A DNA stretch of 64,000 bases. It comes from Alteromonadaceae bacterium Bs31. Lineage in GTDB: Bacteria; Pseudomonadota; Gammaproteobacteria; Pseudomonadales; Cellvibrionaceae. The notes beneath the pieces are model-generated. The model did not search any database and was not told where the DNA came from. It was given only the letters and a program-made list of their open reading frames with translations. How positions within the stretch are numbered: the first letter of the stretch is position 1; each line of letters opens with the position of its first letter. The DNA lies in NCBI GenBank assembly GCA_900177435.1, contig FXAI01000001.1, positions 319,982 through 383,981 of the forward strand, in the 5' to 3' direction. This document shows positions 26,751 through 36,928 of this stretch, one piece after another. A program made the translations under genes and the position numbers.

Positions 26751-27722
26751 ATGAGAGAGAATATTGTGAATAGTGCAGTAAATAATACCGATAAAAAACG
26801 CCTGTCCTTACTGGTGCCCATGTATAACGAATCCAGCGTTATTCCAATATTCTTCGAAACAGTGCTGAAAGTACTTGAGGATATTAACTACGAGTTGGAA
26901 GTGGTGTGTGTTAACGACGGCTCCCGAGACAACACCCTGGAGCTTCTCAAGGAATATGCCGCTAAGGATGCGCGTATCAAAGTGGTGTCGTTTTCACGCA
27001 ACTTCGGCAAAGAGCCCGCTATGACAGCAGCCCTGGACTACGCCACCGGTGATGCCATTATTCCCATCGATGCAGACCTGCAAGACCCACCAGAATTAAT
27101 ACTGGAGATGCTGGCAAAGTGGGAGGAAGGCTACGACGTGGTATTTGCCCGCCGTTCCTCTCGGGATACCGACAGCCGCCTTAAGCGGAACACCGCACTG
27201 TGGTTTTACACCCTGTTTAATAAAATGAGTGATACCTACATTCCTTCCAATGTGGGTGACTACCGTTTGATGGACAAAAAAGTAATCGATGTAATAAGAG
27301 AATTACCCGAAAAAGATCGTTTTATGAAAGGGCTTTTCTGCTGGCCAGGCTTTAAAGACACCACCGTTGAATATGCCCGGCCCGAGCGCGCCGAAGGCGA
27401 AACAAAATTCAATATGTGGAAGCTGTGGAATTTTGCCATCAGCGGTATAGCTTCCTTCAGCACAATGCCTATTCGCGCGGGTATTTACCTTGGTTTGTTG
27501 ATTTCCGCCGCCAGTTTTGTTTACGCCATTTTTATTATTACCAAAACCATTTTTTTTGGGGTGGACGTTCCCGGTTACGCATCTATCATGGTTGCTGTGT
27601 TGTTTCTGGGCGGTATCCAGATGTTCTTCCTGGGGTTGCTGGGTGAGTACATTGGCCGAATATATAAGGAAGTCAAAAATCGCCCCTTGTATGTAGTGGC
27701 CGAAAAATTTGGCTTTGAGTAG
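26751..27722 (+). CDS. GT2 polyprenyl-phosphate glycosyltransferase (GtrB/DPM1-like)
   Basis: 323 residues. The GT-A domain opens LSLLVPMYNESSVIP, then VVCVNDGSRDNTLELL, the DADLQDPPELI metal/donor motif (about residue 109) and SRNFGKEPAM. Two C-terminal membrane spans (about 237-260 and 275-297) end in GEYIGRIYKEVKNRPLY, typical of GtrB/ArnC-type enzymes. These link a sugar from a nucleotide donor to undecaprenyl phosphate on the cytoplasmic face. GtrA follows 6 bp later. By context it should feed the ALG10-like and DUF2298-like enzymes upstream. Confidence 0.93.
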   Translation: MRENIVNSAVNNTDKKRLSLLVPMYNESSVIPIFFETVLKVLEDINYELEVVCVNDGSRDNTLELLKEYAAKDARIKVVSFSRNFGKEPAMTAALDYATGDAIIPIDADLQDPPELILEMLAKWEEGYDVVFARRSSRDTDSRLKRNTALWFYTLFNKMSDTYIPSNVGDYRLMDKKVIDVIRELPEKDRFMKGLFCWPGFKDTTVEYARPERAEGETKFNMWKLWNFAISGIASFSTMPIRAGIYLGLLISAASFVYAIFIITKTIFFGVDVPGYASIMVAVLFLGGIQMFFLGLLGEYIGRIYKEVKNRPLYVVAEKFGFE

Positions 27723-27728
27723 CTTATT

Positions 27729-28166
27729 TTGCCAGTAGCCTTTGTTAAGCGGCATCTTAGCCGAGAACTGATTGTTCAATTGATGATATTTGGCGTGGTG
27801 GGAGTCACCGCCACGCTCACCCATTATTTTACGGCTTTATTGAGCCACGAGCTTGGCGGTATTGATTTGTATCTGGCCAATCTATTTGGCTATGTGGCAG
27901 CGGTGATGGTGTCTTTCTTTGGCCACGGGCGTTTCACGTTTAAGCAGGAATTAAATTGGGGGGTATTTGTTCGCTTCTCAATTGTTTCTGTGTCCACTTT
28001 CTTTTGCAGTGAACTTATCTTACTGGGCCTGGAAAAGGGTTTAGACTTGCCCCACAGAATATCTTTGGCTGTTGTCGTGAGCACAATACCTCTAATTACT
28101 TTCGTGCTGAGTAAATTATGGGTGTTTCGCCCGCCGGCTCAAAGAGAAAATCCAAAAAACCAATAA
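27729..28166 (+). CDS. GtrA-family membrane protein
   Basis: 145 residues, four membrane spans. It has the GtrA pattern FGVVGVTATLTHYFTALL, then NLFGYVAAVMVSFFGHGRFTF and a C-terminal SKLWVFR. GtrA proteins are thought to flip undecaprenyl-phosphate sugars outward for periplasmic glycosyltransferases. Its start is a TTG, 6 bp after the GT2 stop, so the two are probably translationally linked. The 3' end overlaps the convergent membrane gene by 28 bp. Confidence 0.88.
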   Translation: MPVAFVKRHLSRELIVQLMIFGVVGVTATLTHYFTALLSHELGGIDLYLANLFGYVAAVMVSFFGHGRFTFKQELNWGVFVRFSIVSVSTFFCSELILLGLEKGLDLPHRISLAVVVSTIPLITFVLSKLWVFRPPAQRENPKNQ

Positions 28167-28483
28167 GTTAGCCCAGCGACCAGCGCTGTTAATACAGAAA
28201 CAATTAAGCCAGGCACAAATATTTTGCGCGCATACCGGGTTTGTTCGGGGTATTGGTAGAAATAAACCAGCACCAGGGGAATAACAAAAACGGTTGCTGC
28301 CCCCAGCCAGTGGTATTGCCTTGCCAGAAAGAGCGGCACCATTAAAAACAAAAACAGCAGAGCGCCAAAAATGTGGTGACGATTACCCAGAGATACCAGC
28401 AGGGTGATGAGTGAGCCTACAAATAACAAGGCAATGCCAGTCGCAGCAAAAATGGTAAAGAGGATGAGTAACTCAGGGTTCAC
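28139..28483 (-). CDS. Small hypothetical membrane protein
   Basis: 114 residues with four predicted hydrophobic spans (about 5-30, 38-55, 60-78, 90-112). No recognised family. The start overlaps the rnt stop by 11 bp, so it is likely the last gene of a pyrC-rnt-orf operon. Confidence 0.6.
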   Translation of the reverse strand: MNPELLILFTIFAATGIALLFVGSLITLLVSLGNRHHIFGALLFLFLMVPLFLARQYHWLGAATVFVIPLVLVYFYQYPEQTRYARKIFVPGLIVSVLTALVAGLTYWFFGFSL

Positions 28484-29135
28484 TGGGTTCTACTCCCTGC
28501 AGTGGCCAGCCACCCAAATCTTTCCATCTGTTCACTATCATACAAAATAAATCGGCTGTTTTTTCTGCGTCATACGCTGCGGAGTGTGCGTCTCTATTGG
28601 AAAACTCAAGGCCAGCCAGTTTACAGGCTACCGCGAGCACGGTATGACCATAGGCAAGGCCAGAAAGGCTCGCGGTGTCCATACAGGAAAAGGGGTGGAA
28701 GGGGTTGCGCTTAACTTCACAGCGAGCGGCGGCGGCATTGAGAAAATTAAGATCAAAATGCGCGTTGTGGCCAACTAATACGGCGCGATTACAGCCGTCA
28801 CTTTTTACAGCTTTGCGGATGGCCTGAAAAATTTCACTGATGGCAATTTGCTCCGGTACCGACTGCCTGTCTTCGCACTCGAGATTAATACCGGTAAAAT
28901 CCAGGGCGGTTTGTTCAATGTTGGCGCCGGGGAAGGGTTCAACATGGAAGTCATAGGTTTGATCTCTCAGCAAGACACCGTGCTCATCCATACGCACCGT
29001 TACCGCAGCAATTTCCAGCAGGGCATCAGTGGCTGCGTTAAAACCACCGGTTTCTACATCGATAATAACCGGCAGAAAGCCCCGGAAGCGTTTTGCCATC
29101 AAAGAGCTGGCGTTTTCGTTATTGTTTTCTTCCAC
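28473..29135 (-). CDS. rnt: Ribonuclease T
   Basis: 220 residues from the GTG at 29135, chosen for TAAGGG about 7 nt upstream; ATGs at 29171 and 29099 are alternatives, the first overlapping pyrC. The DEDDh exonuclease signatures are complete: [13 protein letters not shown] (Exo I), [12 protein letters not shown] (Exo II) and [14 protein letters not shown] (Exo III). RNase T trims the 3' ends of tRNA and other stable RNAs as a homodimer. The order pyrC then rnt with motY divergent matches that in Pseudomonas, which supports the assignment. Confidence 0.95.
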   Translation of the reverse strand: MEENNNENASSLMAKRFRGFLPVIIDVETGGFNAATDALLEIAAVTVRMDEHGVLLRDQTYDFHVEPFPGANIEQTALDFTGINLECEDRQSVPEQIAISEIFQAIRKAVKSDGCNRAVLVGHNAHFDLNFLNAAAARCEVKRNPFHPFSCMDTASLSGLAYGHTVLAVACKLAGLEFSNRDAHSAAYDAEKTADLFCMIVNRWKDLGGWPLQGVEPSEP

Positions 29136-29152
29136 AAAAAATCCCTTACCTA

Positions 29153-30187
29153 TTATCTTTGTAGTTTCCATTGGAGAGCTTCGCCGGCCATCATGGGAAC
29201 AATGTCCTCGCCAAGATAAGAAAAACTGTCGGGCACTTGCCACTCGGTTTTTTCCAGCCTTACTGTGTGAGTGTTTCTTGGTAAACCATAGAAATCGGGG
29301 CCATTAAAGCTGGCAAATGCTTCCAGCTTATCCAAGGCTGAGTTTCGCTCGAAGGCCGTTGCATAGAGCTCCAAGGCGGTAAACGCGGTATAGCTGCCAG
29401 CACATCCGCAGGCGGCTTCTTTTTTTGCTTTTGTGTGTGGTGCGGAATCGGTGCCCAGAAAAAACTTTGCACTGCCACTGCATGCGGCTTTATTTAATGC
29501 GGCCTGGTGACTATCTCTTTTGAGAATGGGCAAGCAGAAATAGTGTGGGCGAATGCCGCCCGCCAGCATATGGTTGCGGTTAAACAGCAAGTGGTGAGCG
29601 GTTATAGTTGCCGCGAGGTTGGCTGGCCCATCGCTGACAAATTCCGCCGCTTGTTGGGTGGTGATATGTTCCAGTACGACCTTCAGCTCCGGGAAGTCAG
29701 CTACAATTTTTTGCAGTGTGCGTTCTATGAATACCGCTTCCCGGTCAAAAATATCAATAGCCGCATCGGTAACTTCCCCGTGGATGAGCAAGAGCAGCCC
29801 CTGCTCTTGCATGGCTTGCAGCACCGGGTAGATGTTGCCGATGCTGGTCACGCCAGAGTCAGAGTTTGTTGTTGCCCCGGCGGGGTAAAGCTTACAGGCC
29901 ACAACGCCGGCTGCTTTTGCTTCTGTTATTTCTGCGGGGGTGGTTTTGTCTGTGAGGTATAAGACCATCAGAGGGTCAAAGCGCGCTTGGCCGGGCACTT
30001 CCGCGAGAATACGCTGCTTATAGGCCAAAGCCTGAGCGGCATTCGTCACGGGTGGCACTAGATTGGGCATGATAATGGCGCGGGCAAAGCTTTGTGCGGC
30101 ATGGGCTACGGTGGTTTTCAGGGCATCTCCGTCGCGTAGATGGATATGCCAGTCGTCAGGTGCAGTAATGGTGATGCTGTTGGTCAT
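29153..30187 (-). CDS. pyrC: Dihydroorotase
   Basis: 344 residues, the normal length of class II dihydroorotase. Visible active-site elements: metal-binding DWHIHLRDG near the N-terminus, the carbamylated-lysine segment [12 protein letters not shown] (about residue 98), [12 protein letters not shown] and GTDSAPH (about residue 250). The enzyme closes carbamoyl aspartate to dihydroorotate in pyrimidine synthesis. Followed closely by rnt, divergent from motY. Confidence 0.96.
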   Translation of the reverse strand: MTNSITITAPDDWHIHLRDGDALKTTVAHAAQSFARAIIMPNLVPPVTNAAQALAYKQRILAEVPGQARFDPLMVLYLTDKTTPAEITEAKAAGVVACKLYPAGATTNSDSGVTSIGNIYPVLQAMQEQGLLLLIHGEVTDAAIDIFDREAVFIERTLQKIVADFPELKVVLEHITTQQAAEFVSDGPANLAATITAHHLLFNRNHMLAGGIRPHYFCLPILKRDSHQAALNKAACSGSAKFFLGTDSAPHTKAKKEAACGCAGSYTAFTALELYATAFERNSALDKLEAFASFNGPDFYGLPRNTHTVRLEKTEWQVPDSFSYLGEDIVPMMAGEALQWKLQR

Positions 30188-30254
30188 GGAATCAGGGCTA
30201 TGCTTTGTAAAAGGGCAGGGGCATGCTACCGGAAAATGCAGTGCTCTGCATTGC

Positions 30255-30281
30255 TCAAGACTCTTGCATTTTGGTCGATAA
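30255..30281 (+). promoter_or_regulatory. Sigma-28 (FliA) type promoter of motY
   Basis: TCAAGACT, an 11-bp spacer, then GTCGATAA closely fits the FliA consensus TAAAGTTT-N11-GCCGATAA (with TCAAG as in many pseudomonads). It ends 35 bp before the motY ATG. Confidence 0.7.
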
Positions 30282-30316
30282 CAGAAAGAAGTGTGATCAG
30301 GTTTACGAGGTTGGCA

Positions 30317-31231
30317 ATGGCAACAAGAGCAGTGGCGCTACTATTGATGGTATTTGGCGGCAGCATGAGCGTGTATGCCACCAGCTATACCAACGCCATT
30401 AACCAGAGCAGTTGGCGCTCGGTTTCCACTGTTTTCGAATGTCGACTGGAGCAGAGCGTGCCATTCTTCGGTGAAGCGGTGTTTCGTACCCGAGCGGGAG
30501 AGGCCTCCGGCTTTTACTTGCGCTCCCGTTCCCCCAGGTTCCAGGCGGGTGAAGCGCAGTTACTGGCTCGCTCTCCCGTATGGATGCCCCAGCCAGTGGA
30601 GATAGAGCTCGGCGTTGTGCCGGTCAAGCGCGGCAATCGCCCACTCTGGCTTGGCAGTGAAACCACTGAGCTTATGCTTGCCCAGCTTGGCAAAGGGCTT
30701 GAAGTGGAGCTGGTGAAGGACAGCTGGTATCTGCCCGCACCCAGCCAGCCCCTGCGCCTGTCAATGAACAGCATAGGTTTTCGGCCGGAATATCGAAAAT
30801 ACCTCAATTGCCTTAGCGGCCTATTACCAGCAAATTTTGATCAGATGAGGCGTTCCGCCCTTTACTTTCCCGGCGGAGAAACCGAGGAGCTGGGCCGAAA
30901 AATGACCAGCAAGCTTGATCGCATGTTAAAGCTGGTGAAGCACGACAAGCGAATTCGCAACTTTTATATTGATGGTCATACGGATTCGGCGGGTGACCGT
31001 GCCGACAACCTTGAGCTGTCCAAGCAACGCGCCGAGCTGGTTAAACAATACCTCACCCGACGCGGTATTCCCGAAGACTGGATTACCATGCGCTGGCACG
31101 GCGAGCGCTACCCTGTGGCCTCCAATGGCACCGCCGGTGGGCGTGCAAAAAATCGCCGTGTGACGGTGCGCATGGAGCGCTTCGAGGAGATCGAAGTACT
31201 GCCTCTTGCTGCTGCCGTTAACGACAACTAG
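30317..31231 (+). CDS. motY: Sodium-type flagellar protein MotY
   Basis: 304 residues from the ATG at 30317 (GAGG 6 nt upstream). Signal peptide 1-23 (after VYA). The N-terminal domain ([20 protein letters not shown], then [11 protein letters not shown]) is characteristic of MotY. The C-terminal OmpA-like peptidoglycan-binding domain has [20 protein letters not shown] and [12 protein letters not shown]. MotY forms the T ring around the basal body and helps keep stators in place. The predicted sigma-28 promoter fits late flagellar expression; no other flagellar gene is in the window, and a lone motY beside pyrC-rnt is the arrangement in Pseudomonas. Confidence 0.95.
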   Translation: MATRAVALLLMVFGGSMSVYATSYTNAINQSSWRSVSTVFECRLEQSVPFFGEAVFRTRAGEASGFYLRSRSPRFQAGEAQLLARSPVWMPQPVEIELGVVPVKRGNRPLWLGSETTELMLAQLGKGLEVELVKDSWYLPAPSQPLRLSMNSIGFRPEYRKYLNCLSGLLPANFDQMRRSALYFPGGETEELGRKMTSKLDRMLKLVKHDKRIRNFYIDGHTDSAGDRADNLELSKQRAELVKQYLTRRGIPEDWITMRWHGERYPVASNGTAGGRAKNRRVTVRMERFEEIEVLPLAAAVNDN

Positions 31232-31234
31232 CGT

Positions 31235-33871
31235 TTAGTTCTCCAAAGCCTTATTTATTCGATACAGAATGTGTTCTCTGTGCGCCTTGGTGGCCAGGCT
31301 GCCACGCAGGTTTTTCTTCATGGCTTTTTCTACCCAGTGCAGGCGGTTGAGCGCCATGGATTGCGCCACGCTTGAGTGATCTTTGCCTTTGACTATGTTG
31401 ATTAGCCGCTGGGTGAAATCCAACTGCAGGTTCTGCCGGTAGCTGTTTACCTCGCCTTTCATATCGTCCTTAAAAATCGCATCCGTAAGGCTGACAAACA
31501 GCTCTTCAAGGGTGAATTGATTGCCGTACTGGGCACTGTCCACCAGCCGCGCCACAACTCTGGGGTGCGTCAGCTGATCCAGAATCAGGCGCTGAATACT
31601 CAAGGCTGTTTCGTGCAGCTTGGGGTCCAGGGTGTATTCGAAATGATTAAAGCCGCGACGCTGCTCAAGCAAAAAAGCCGCATTGCTATCAAAGCTGTTA
31701 AACGCGAACGGAGAAAACAATTCGTTGCTAAGGATAGCCAGGGCACGGCGTTGATCTTCCACCGCCACCGGGGTAAAGGGCGTTTCAGCGGCACCTTTTT
31801 GACCCACCAGCGCCCGGTCTACATAAATACCGCCAATAAAACGGGATACTACCTCCAAGTGTCGCTGGAATTGTTTCAGTGAGAGCTGGTAGCCCACCAG
31901 CAGGGGCTGGTAGGAATCGTTTTCTGTGCTAAGCGTGTGCCGCAGCTTGCCTTGCATCTGGCGAATATAGGAGAGCTGGTGCTGGGCAAAGCGAATAGGG
32001 TCCGAGCTCTGGTCGAAGATGAGTGCCCTGGGGTCGATTCCCTTGCCGGGGCTGCGCATATCATCCGCATCGTTGGCAAAGGCCAGCTGGGCCTCGGTTG
32101 AGCGGGCCAGCAGTTGCTCTTGCCGCTGCTTTTCTGCGGCGGGGTCTGCCAGGGCTGGGCGGTAACCAAATTCCACCGCCCACTTGTCATAGGGGCCGGG
32201 GCGGGTGGAGTAGTACTGGTTTTTTAGCTTGGGGTCCGCCTGGAAGGGCACCGCCGGGTAATCCATGATAGAGCCTTGCATGCCCTTGGCGTAGGTAATA
32301 TCTGGATTAAACACCTCTTCAAAGCTGAGCATATGGGTGGAGTGGAAGTTGTGGTTGAGCCCTAGCGTGTGGCCAATTTCGTGAATCGTTAAATAGTAAA
32401 CGAACTCCTCCATTAAGCGCTGTTGCTCTTCTTTTTCTGCGCCGAAGGCTTTTAAGGCCGCCAGGTTGAACAGGTACTGTTCGTGAGCATAACGGGAGGC
32501 TGAGCACTGCTGCTGCGGGGCTTGCCCATGTTCGTGCCCATCTTCGGAGCCCTTATCACCCAGCACCGCGCCAAGCTGGGCCTGGTAACCCAAAGCGGCG
32601 TATTCCAGCATGATATCCGCACCCAGTACTTGCCCCGTGCGCGGGTCGCGAAAACTGGGGCCGTAGCCACTGTAAAAGCGGCTGGGTGAGGCCACCCAGC
32701 GAATAACGTTGTAGCGCAGGTCGCCAGCATCCCAGGGGGCATCGTCTGGCTGGATTTTTATGGCCAGCGCGTTTTTAAAACCGGCCTGCTCAAAGGCTTC
32801 ATTCCAGCGCAAAGCCGCCTTGGTGATAATGGGGCGCAATTCTTCCGGGGTGGTGTTTTCCAGCCAGAAGGTAATGGGCGTGAGCGGTTCGGAGAGCTCG
32901 GCTTGCGGGTTCTTCTTTTCCAGTTTAAAGCGGCTGATAACATCTCTGTAGGGCGTTATCTCGCTGGAGGTGAGATCGGTAATCTGGTGGCTAAAATAGC
33001 CCACTCGGGCATCGTCATAACGGGGTTCCATGGCTTGCTCGGGCGCTTTAAGGATAGAATGCTGGCTGACGATGCTTACATAGCGAGGGTCGGTAACTTC
33101 TGGCCCGCCGTTAACATGGGGCTTATCGTTCTGGTAAACATATTCAACAATAATATCGGTGTTTTCCGGGTAATTGCGAATGCTGCTAATTTTGCTTTTT
33201 TCTTCACTGAGGTTGCCCAGCGAGAACACTTCCTGTGGTTTCTTATCCGGAATCGGCAGGGGCTTTATGGGAAAGAAAGCTTCTGTAAGGAAAAGCTTGT
33301 TCGCTTGAATAAGAATGTCGCCATTGGCCTCATCTTCCGCTTCAATTTTTTGTGTGAAAATAACCGCAGGGCTTATATTGGCTCCAGCGGCACGGCTGAT
33401 AGGCTTATTGGGGTCAAAATAAAAGCGGGTGTTTTGTTCGATAAAATCAATGCGGTTGTAGTGGCGTACTAAACGAAACAGCTTCGCCTGTTGAAGGTTG
33501 TATGTACCCCGGGTTCTGCCCCAGCCTGCAGCAGCTACGCCGTTTTCCACATAGGTGAAGTACAGAAAATCTGCATCCAGCTGTTGCTTGCGTATCAGCA
33601 TACGCAGCTCGCCATTTTTGTTGTCCCGGAACAAGGTAAACAGGCCATCAATGCGCTCACTGTTTTCCGTTATCTTGTTAATGGATTCTTCTTCGTCTTT
33701 ATCCTCTTCCTTATCGTTTTGTTTTTCTTCATTTTGTTTCTCTTGCTCCTTCTTCTCCTCATTTGCCTGTTCCGCGTAGCCCAGCGAAGAATAGGAAAAA
33801 AAGCAAAGCAAAAAAGGCAGCAGTGCCACCCTTACATTAATCGACGAAAAAAGCTTCATCCCAAGCAGCAT
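31235..33871 (-). CDS. Zinc-dependent metalloprotease of the DUF4953/DUF5117 type
   Basis: 878 residues from the ATG at 33871 (GGAGAG just upstream); the open frame continues further but lacks a start signal. Signal peptide (about 1-33) then a highly charged Glu/Lys/Asp/Gln stretch (about 35-70). The middle carries AAGWGRTRG and the long beta-rich domain of this family, and the zinc site HEIGHTLGLNHNFHST (about residue 500) is an HExxHxxGxxH metzincin motif. The C-terminal part is helical. These large periplasmic or secreted proteases are common in Bacteroidetes and marine gammaproteobacteria; the substrate is unknown. Confidence 0.88.
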   Translation of the reverse strand: MLLGMKLFSSINVRVALLPFLLCFFSYSSLGYAEQANEEKKEQEKQNEEKQNDKEEDKDEEESINKITENSERIDGLFTLFRDNKNGELRMLIRKQQLDADFLYFTYVENGVAAAGWGRTRGTYNLQQAKLFRLVRHYNRIDFIEQNTRFYFDPNKPISRAAGANISPAVIFTQKIEAEDEANGDILIQANKLFLTEAFFPIKPLPIPDKKPQEVFSLGNLSEEKSKISSIRNYPENTDIIVEYVYQNDKPHVNGGPEVTDPRYVSIVSQHSILKAPEQAMEPRYDDARVGYFSHQITDLTSSEITPYRDVISRFKLEKKNPQAELSEPLTPITFWLENTTPEELRPIITKAALRWNEAFEQAGFKNALAIKIQPDDAPWDAGDLRYNVIRWVASPSRFYSGYGPSFRDPRTGQVLGADIMLEYAALGYQAQLGAVLGDKGSEDGHEHGQAPQQQCSASRYAHEQYLFNLAALKAFGAEKEEQQRLMEEFVYYLTIHEIGHTLGLNHNFHSTHMLSFEEVFNPDITYAKGMQGSIMDYPAVPFQADPKLKNQYYSTRPGPYDKWAVEFGYRPALADPAAEKQRQEQLLARSTEAQLAFANDADDMRSPGKGIDPRALIFDQSSDPIRFAQHQLSYIRQMQGKLRHTLSTENDSYQPLLVGYQLSLKQFQRHLEVVSRFIGGIYVDRALVGQKGAAETPFTPVAVEDQRRALAILSNELFSPFAFNSFDSNAAFLLEQRRGFNHFEYTLDPKLHETALSIQRLILDQLTHPRVVARLVDSAQYGNQFTLEELFVSLTDAIFKDDMKGEVNSYRQNLQLDFTQRLINIVKGKDHSSVAQSMALNRLHWVEKAMKKNLRGSLATKAHREHILYRINKALEN

Positions 33872-34033
33872 ATTTCTCTCCAGTGACGGTTTTATATTTA
33901 GAGGGTAATAATACCTGCCCTCATGGTCGTGCCCAAGCTTTGTCATGATCCAGATAAAAAGAGTTCCACAAAATTTTGCGTGTGCTGCACTTTTGGGTAA
34001 AACTGCTGGTAAATAGCGAACTAAGGGGGAGCT

Positions 34034-35068
34034 ATGAGCATAAAGTTGACCGAGTACAGCCACGGCGCGGGCTGTGGCTGCAAAATCGCTCCGGGGGTAC
34101 TGGAAAAAATCGTCGCAACACACTCCTTGTTCGACGATCCCAAGCTGGTGGTGGGCAACAGCACCAAGGACGATGCAGCGGCCTACGACCTTGGTAACGG
34201 GGAATTGATTTTAAGCACCACCGACTTCTTTATGCCCATCGTCGATGAGCCCTTCGACTTTGGTCGCATTGCCGCCACCAACGCCATCAGTGATATTTAC
34301 GCCATGGGCGGTACGCCGATTATGGCCATTGCCATACTCGGTTGGCCGCTGGATAAACTTGGCCCCGAAGTGGCCGCCCAGGTGATAGAAGGCGGCAGGG
34401 CGGTGTGTGCAGAGGCGGGTATGCAACTGGCAGGCGGCCACAGTATCGACGCCCCCGAACCGATATTTGGCCTGGCCGTAACCGGCCGCGTAAAAAAATC
34501 GCAGCTTAAAACAAATGCCTCTGCCAAGGCTGGATCTTTGCTTTATCTCAGCAAGCCGCTGGGCGTTGGCATTCTCAGTACCGCGCAAAAACAAAAGAAA
34601 CTAGCAGAAGAACACCAGTTTATCGCCAGAGATTGCATGTGCCAGCTAAATTCCGTGGGGGCTGTATTGGCAAAAGAAGCGGGTGTAAACGCCATTACCG
34701 ATGTTACCGGCTTCGGCCTTGCTGGCCATTTACTGGAAATGTGCCAAGGCAGTGGGTTGGCGGCAAGGCTTAATTTCTCCACCTTGCCCATACTGCCTTG
34801 GGTTATGGAGTACATGCAGCAGGGCTGTATCCCTGGTGGTACTGGCAGAAACTTCGCCAGTTACACAGACAATATTTCACCCTTGCAGGAACACCAAAAA
34901 AACCTTTTGTGTGACCCTCAAACCAGTGGCGGACTGCTGGTGGCGGTAGAGCCCGCTGCGAGTGAGCGCGTAGAGGCCATACTCGAACAAGGCAAATGCG
35001 AATTCGCAAAAATTGGCGTGCTTCGACAACAAGAACAAGGTGTAAAAACGCTCCATGTGCTCCCTTGA
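34034..35068 (+). CDS. selD: Selenide, water dikinase (selenophosphate synthetase)
   Basis: 344 residues, start with AAGGGGGAG upstream. The catalytic Cys/Lys pair is in [13 protein letters not shown] (about residues 12-24); it is the Cys rather than the selenocysteine form. [13 protein letters not shown] and [12 protein letters not shown] are the ATP/metal-binding AIR-synthase-fold segments, and [15 protein letters not shown] lies in the second half. The product is selenophosphate. It overlaps selU by 14 bp. No selA or selB is in the window, so the local use of selenium is tRNA modification. Confidence 0.97.
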   Translation: MSIKLTEYSHGAGCGCKIAPGVLEKIVATHSLFDDPKLVVGNSTKDDAAAYDLGNGELILSTTDFFMPIVDEPFDFGRIAATNAISDIYAMGGTPIMAIAILGWPLDKLGPEVAAQVIEGGRAVCAEAGMQLAGGHSIDAPEPIFGLAVTGRVKKSQLKTNASAKAGSLLYLSKPLGVGILSTAQKQKKLAEEHQFIARDCMCQLNSVGAVLAKEAGVNAITDVTGFGLAGHLLEMCQGSGLAARLNFSTLPILPWVMEYMQQGCIPGGTGRNFASYTDNISPLQEHQKNLLCDPQTSGGLLVAVEPAASERVEAILEQGKCEFAKIGVLRQQEQGVKTLHVLP

Positions 35069-36155
35069 TATAACAGACTACGCAGCACTGTTTTTAAATG
35101 ATATTGCCATGATGGATACCCGCTCGCCCGGCGAATTTGCGCGTGGCAGCTTCCCTGCGGCAAGCAGCCTGCCACTTATGAGCGACCAAGAGCGAGCACA
35201 GGTGGGTACCTGCTACAAACAACAGGGCCAGCAGGCCGCCATAGCCCTTGGCCATAAGCTGGTGAGTGGCGAAATAAAACAACAGCGTGTAGATGCCTGG
35301 CTGCAATTTACCGCGCGCCAGCCAAACGGAGCGCTCTATTGCTGGCGTGGCGGCCTGCGTTCCAAAACCTGTCAGCAGTGGCTGCGAGAGGCCGGTTGCG
35401 AGTACCCAAGGGTGGCCGGCGGTTACAAAGCCATGCGCCGATTTTTAATAGAAACCCTGGAAAAAACCTGTGCCGAACAAAAAATTATCATACTGGCCGG
35501 TCACACCGGCTCGGCGAAAACAGAACTCTTACAGCAACTGCCAAACAACATCGACCTGGAAGCGCTGGCCCAGCACCGGGGCAGCGCCTTCGGCAAACGT
35601 ATCACACCCCAACCGGCGCAAATCGATTTTGAAAACGCGCTGGCCGTTCAACTCTTAAAATGCGCACACCAAAACCCCCATCAGCCCATCGTACTGGAAG
35701 ACGAAAGCCACCTGATAGGTAAATGTTTTCTGCCACCTGCCCTGCAAATTGCCATGGCCAAGGCGCCGCTCATTGTTGTGGAGAGCGAGCTGGCGGAGCG
35801 CACCGACCACTCGTTTAACAAATATATTCTGCACAATTTATACGAATTACAGCAGCGGCACGGAGAAGGGCGCGGCTTTGAATTATTTGCCGCAGAACTC
35901 CGTGCGTCCCTGCATAACATACGCCGACGCCTCGGGGGTAAACGCTACGACGAATTGCTTGCTGTTTTAGAGCGGGCAATTGATGCCCATGCCGCCGGGG
36001 ATTGCACCTTACACCGGGAGTGGGTGGAGATTTTGTTGCGGGATTATTATGCGCCGATGTATGAGTATCAGTTGGACAAGAAGCGGGACAGGGTTGTTTT
36101 TCGGGGTGCTCGAAAGGCGGTTTTGGATTGGGTTTTGGCTGGTGTTGAATTGTGA
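35055..36155 (+). CDS. selU: tRNA 2-selenouridine synthase
   Basis: 366 residues. An N-terminal rhodanese domain opens with [18 protein letters not shown] and carries the catalytic Cys in YCWRGGLRS (about residue 97). A C-terminal nucleotide-binding domain has the P-loop GHTGSAKT (about residue 150), in which the Gly before Lys is Ala. SelU uses selenophosphate from SelD to convert 2-thiouridine to 2-selenouridine at the tRNA wobble base (Lys, Glu, Gln tRNAs). It is translationally coupled to selD. It marks the left boundary of the accessory region. Confidence 0.95.
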   Translation: MCSLDITDYAALFLNDIAMMDTRSPGEFARGSFPAASSLPLMSDQERAQVGTCYKQQGQQAAIALGHKLVSGEIKQQRVDAWLQFTARQPNGALYCWRGGLRSKTCQQWLREAGCEYPRVAGGYKAMRRFLIETLEKTCAEQKIIILAGHTGSAKTELLQQLPNNIDLEALAQHRGSAFGKRITPQPAQIDFENALAVQLLKCAHQNPHQPIVLEDESHLIGKCFLPPALQIAMAKAPLIVVESELAERTDHSFNKYILHNLYELQQRHGEGRGFELFAAELRASLHNIRRRLGGKRYDELLAVLERAIDAHAAGDCTLHREWVEILLRDYYAPMYEYQLDKKRDRVVFRGARKAVLDWVLAGVEL

Positions 36156-36733
36156 GTGTTTTTTCTATGCTAGTGTTCTGAAGCGCCGGGGTAGTTAGCG
36201 AGCGCTTGTTATATGGTTTTGGTTTTGTGTTTCATAGCCTTTGTGCACGCCGCACGGGCGTCACTTTTACAAAGTGCTTCTGCACTATGCCCCTCGGGAG
36301 GCCTGTAAAAATAGAGCCCAAAGCTGCTCCTGCAACTACGGCATTAGTGCAGCCATGCACGTTAACGCACACTCCAAGTTGGGTGCGCAAGCGCTTCCCT
36401 GGTTCCGGCGCTTCTGCATTGCACAAATGTGCCACAGCCATGTGGCGATGTGGGCTAAAGCCCAAAAATACCACCTCCACTTGGCGCTCGGAGGGGCGAT
36501 GGAAGTGTCGCCGTAGGTATTCGCGCTATTTGTTGCCAGCCTTTGGCGCCATATTCCTTGCTTTATTGGATTTAGGGCAAGAGGTGATATGTGGTGATTT
36601 GTGATTATTACTGTCTATGGGATTGTGTAAGGTTGGGAATCGAGCCTAAGCGGACGCTTGCAGTGTGGGTAATACGTGATTGTCACATGTAAGGTCTAAC
36701 GCCATTTACCCTTCAGGAGGCGGCACTCATTGA

Positions 36734-36928
36734 GAGTGTTTTATCAAACAAATAAATATCGGCCTCTATGCCGACTATTTCGATAATGATGTAAAGTTGC
36801 AGGCTACATTGGGTAATATCGTCGATAAACGTATAACACCCAAAAGCTTGAGTAATAGTCGGCTCGATGACTTACTATTTTGGGATATACGTCAATCTGA
36901 CGTATATTTATCGCCCATCTGCAAGTAA
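36734..36928 (+). pseudogene. Possible transposase-tail remnant
   Basis: An open segment without a start reads NIGLYADYFDNDVKL, then GNIVDKRITPKSL and SRLDDLLFWD. The RLDDLL-F/P-W pattern recalls the C-terminal end of IS66-type TnpC proteins (RIDELLPW). Only about 65 codons remain, so this is a weak call. Confidence 0.2.

Noticed and set aside
26475-26821. Open frames on both strands through the 15-bp repeats
   Set aside because: The readings are simple products of the repeat (LVTT..., VVTN...) and lack ribosome sites; no real gene is implied.
36206-36604. 132-codon open frame between selU and the array
   Set aside because: No ribosome site, composition unlike a protein, and open frames in several phases overlap it. 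Treated as non-coding.
36690-36710. TAACGCC at 36697 as an inverted attC end
   Set aside because: No matching TTGTTA partner or inner palindrome at attC distance; the next TTGTTA is 370 bp away.
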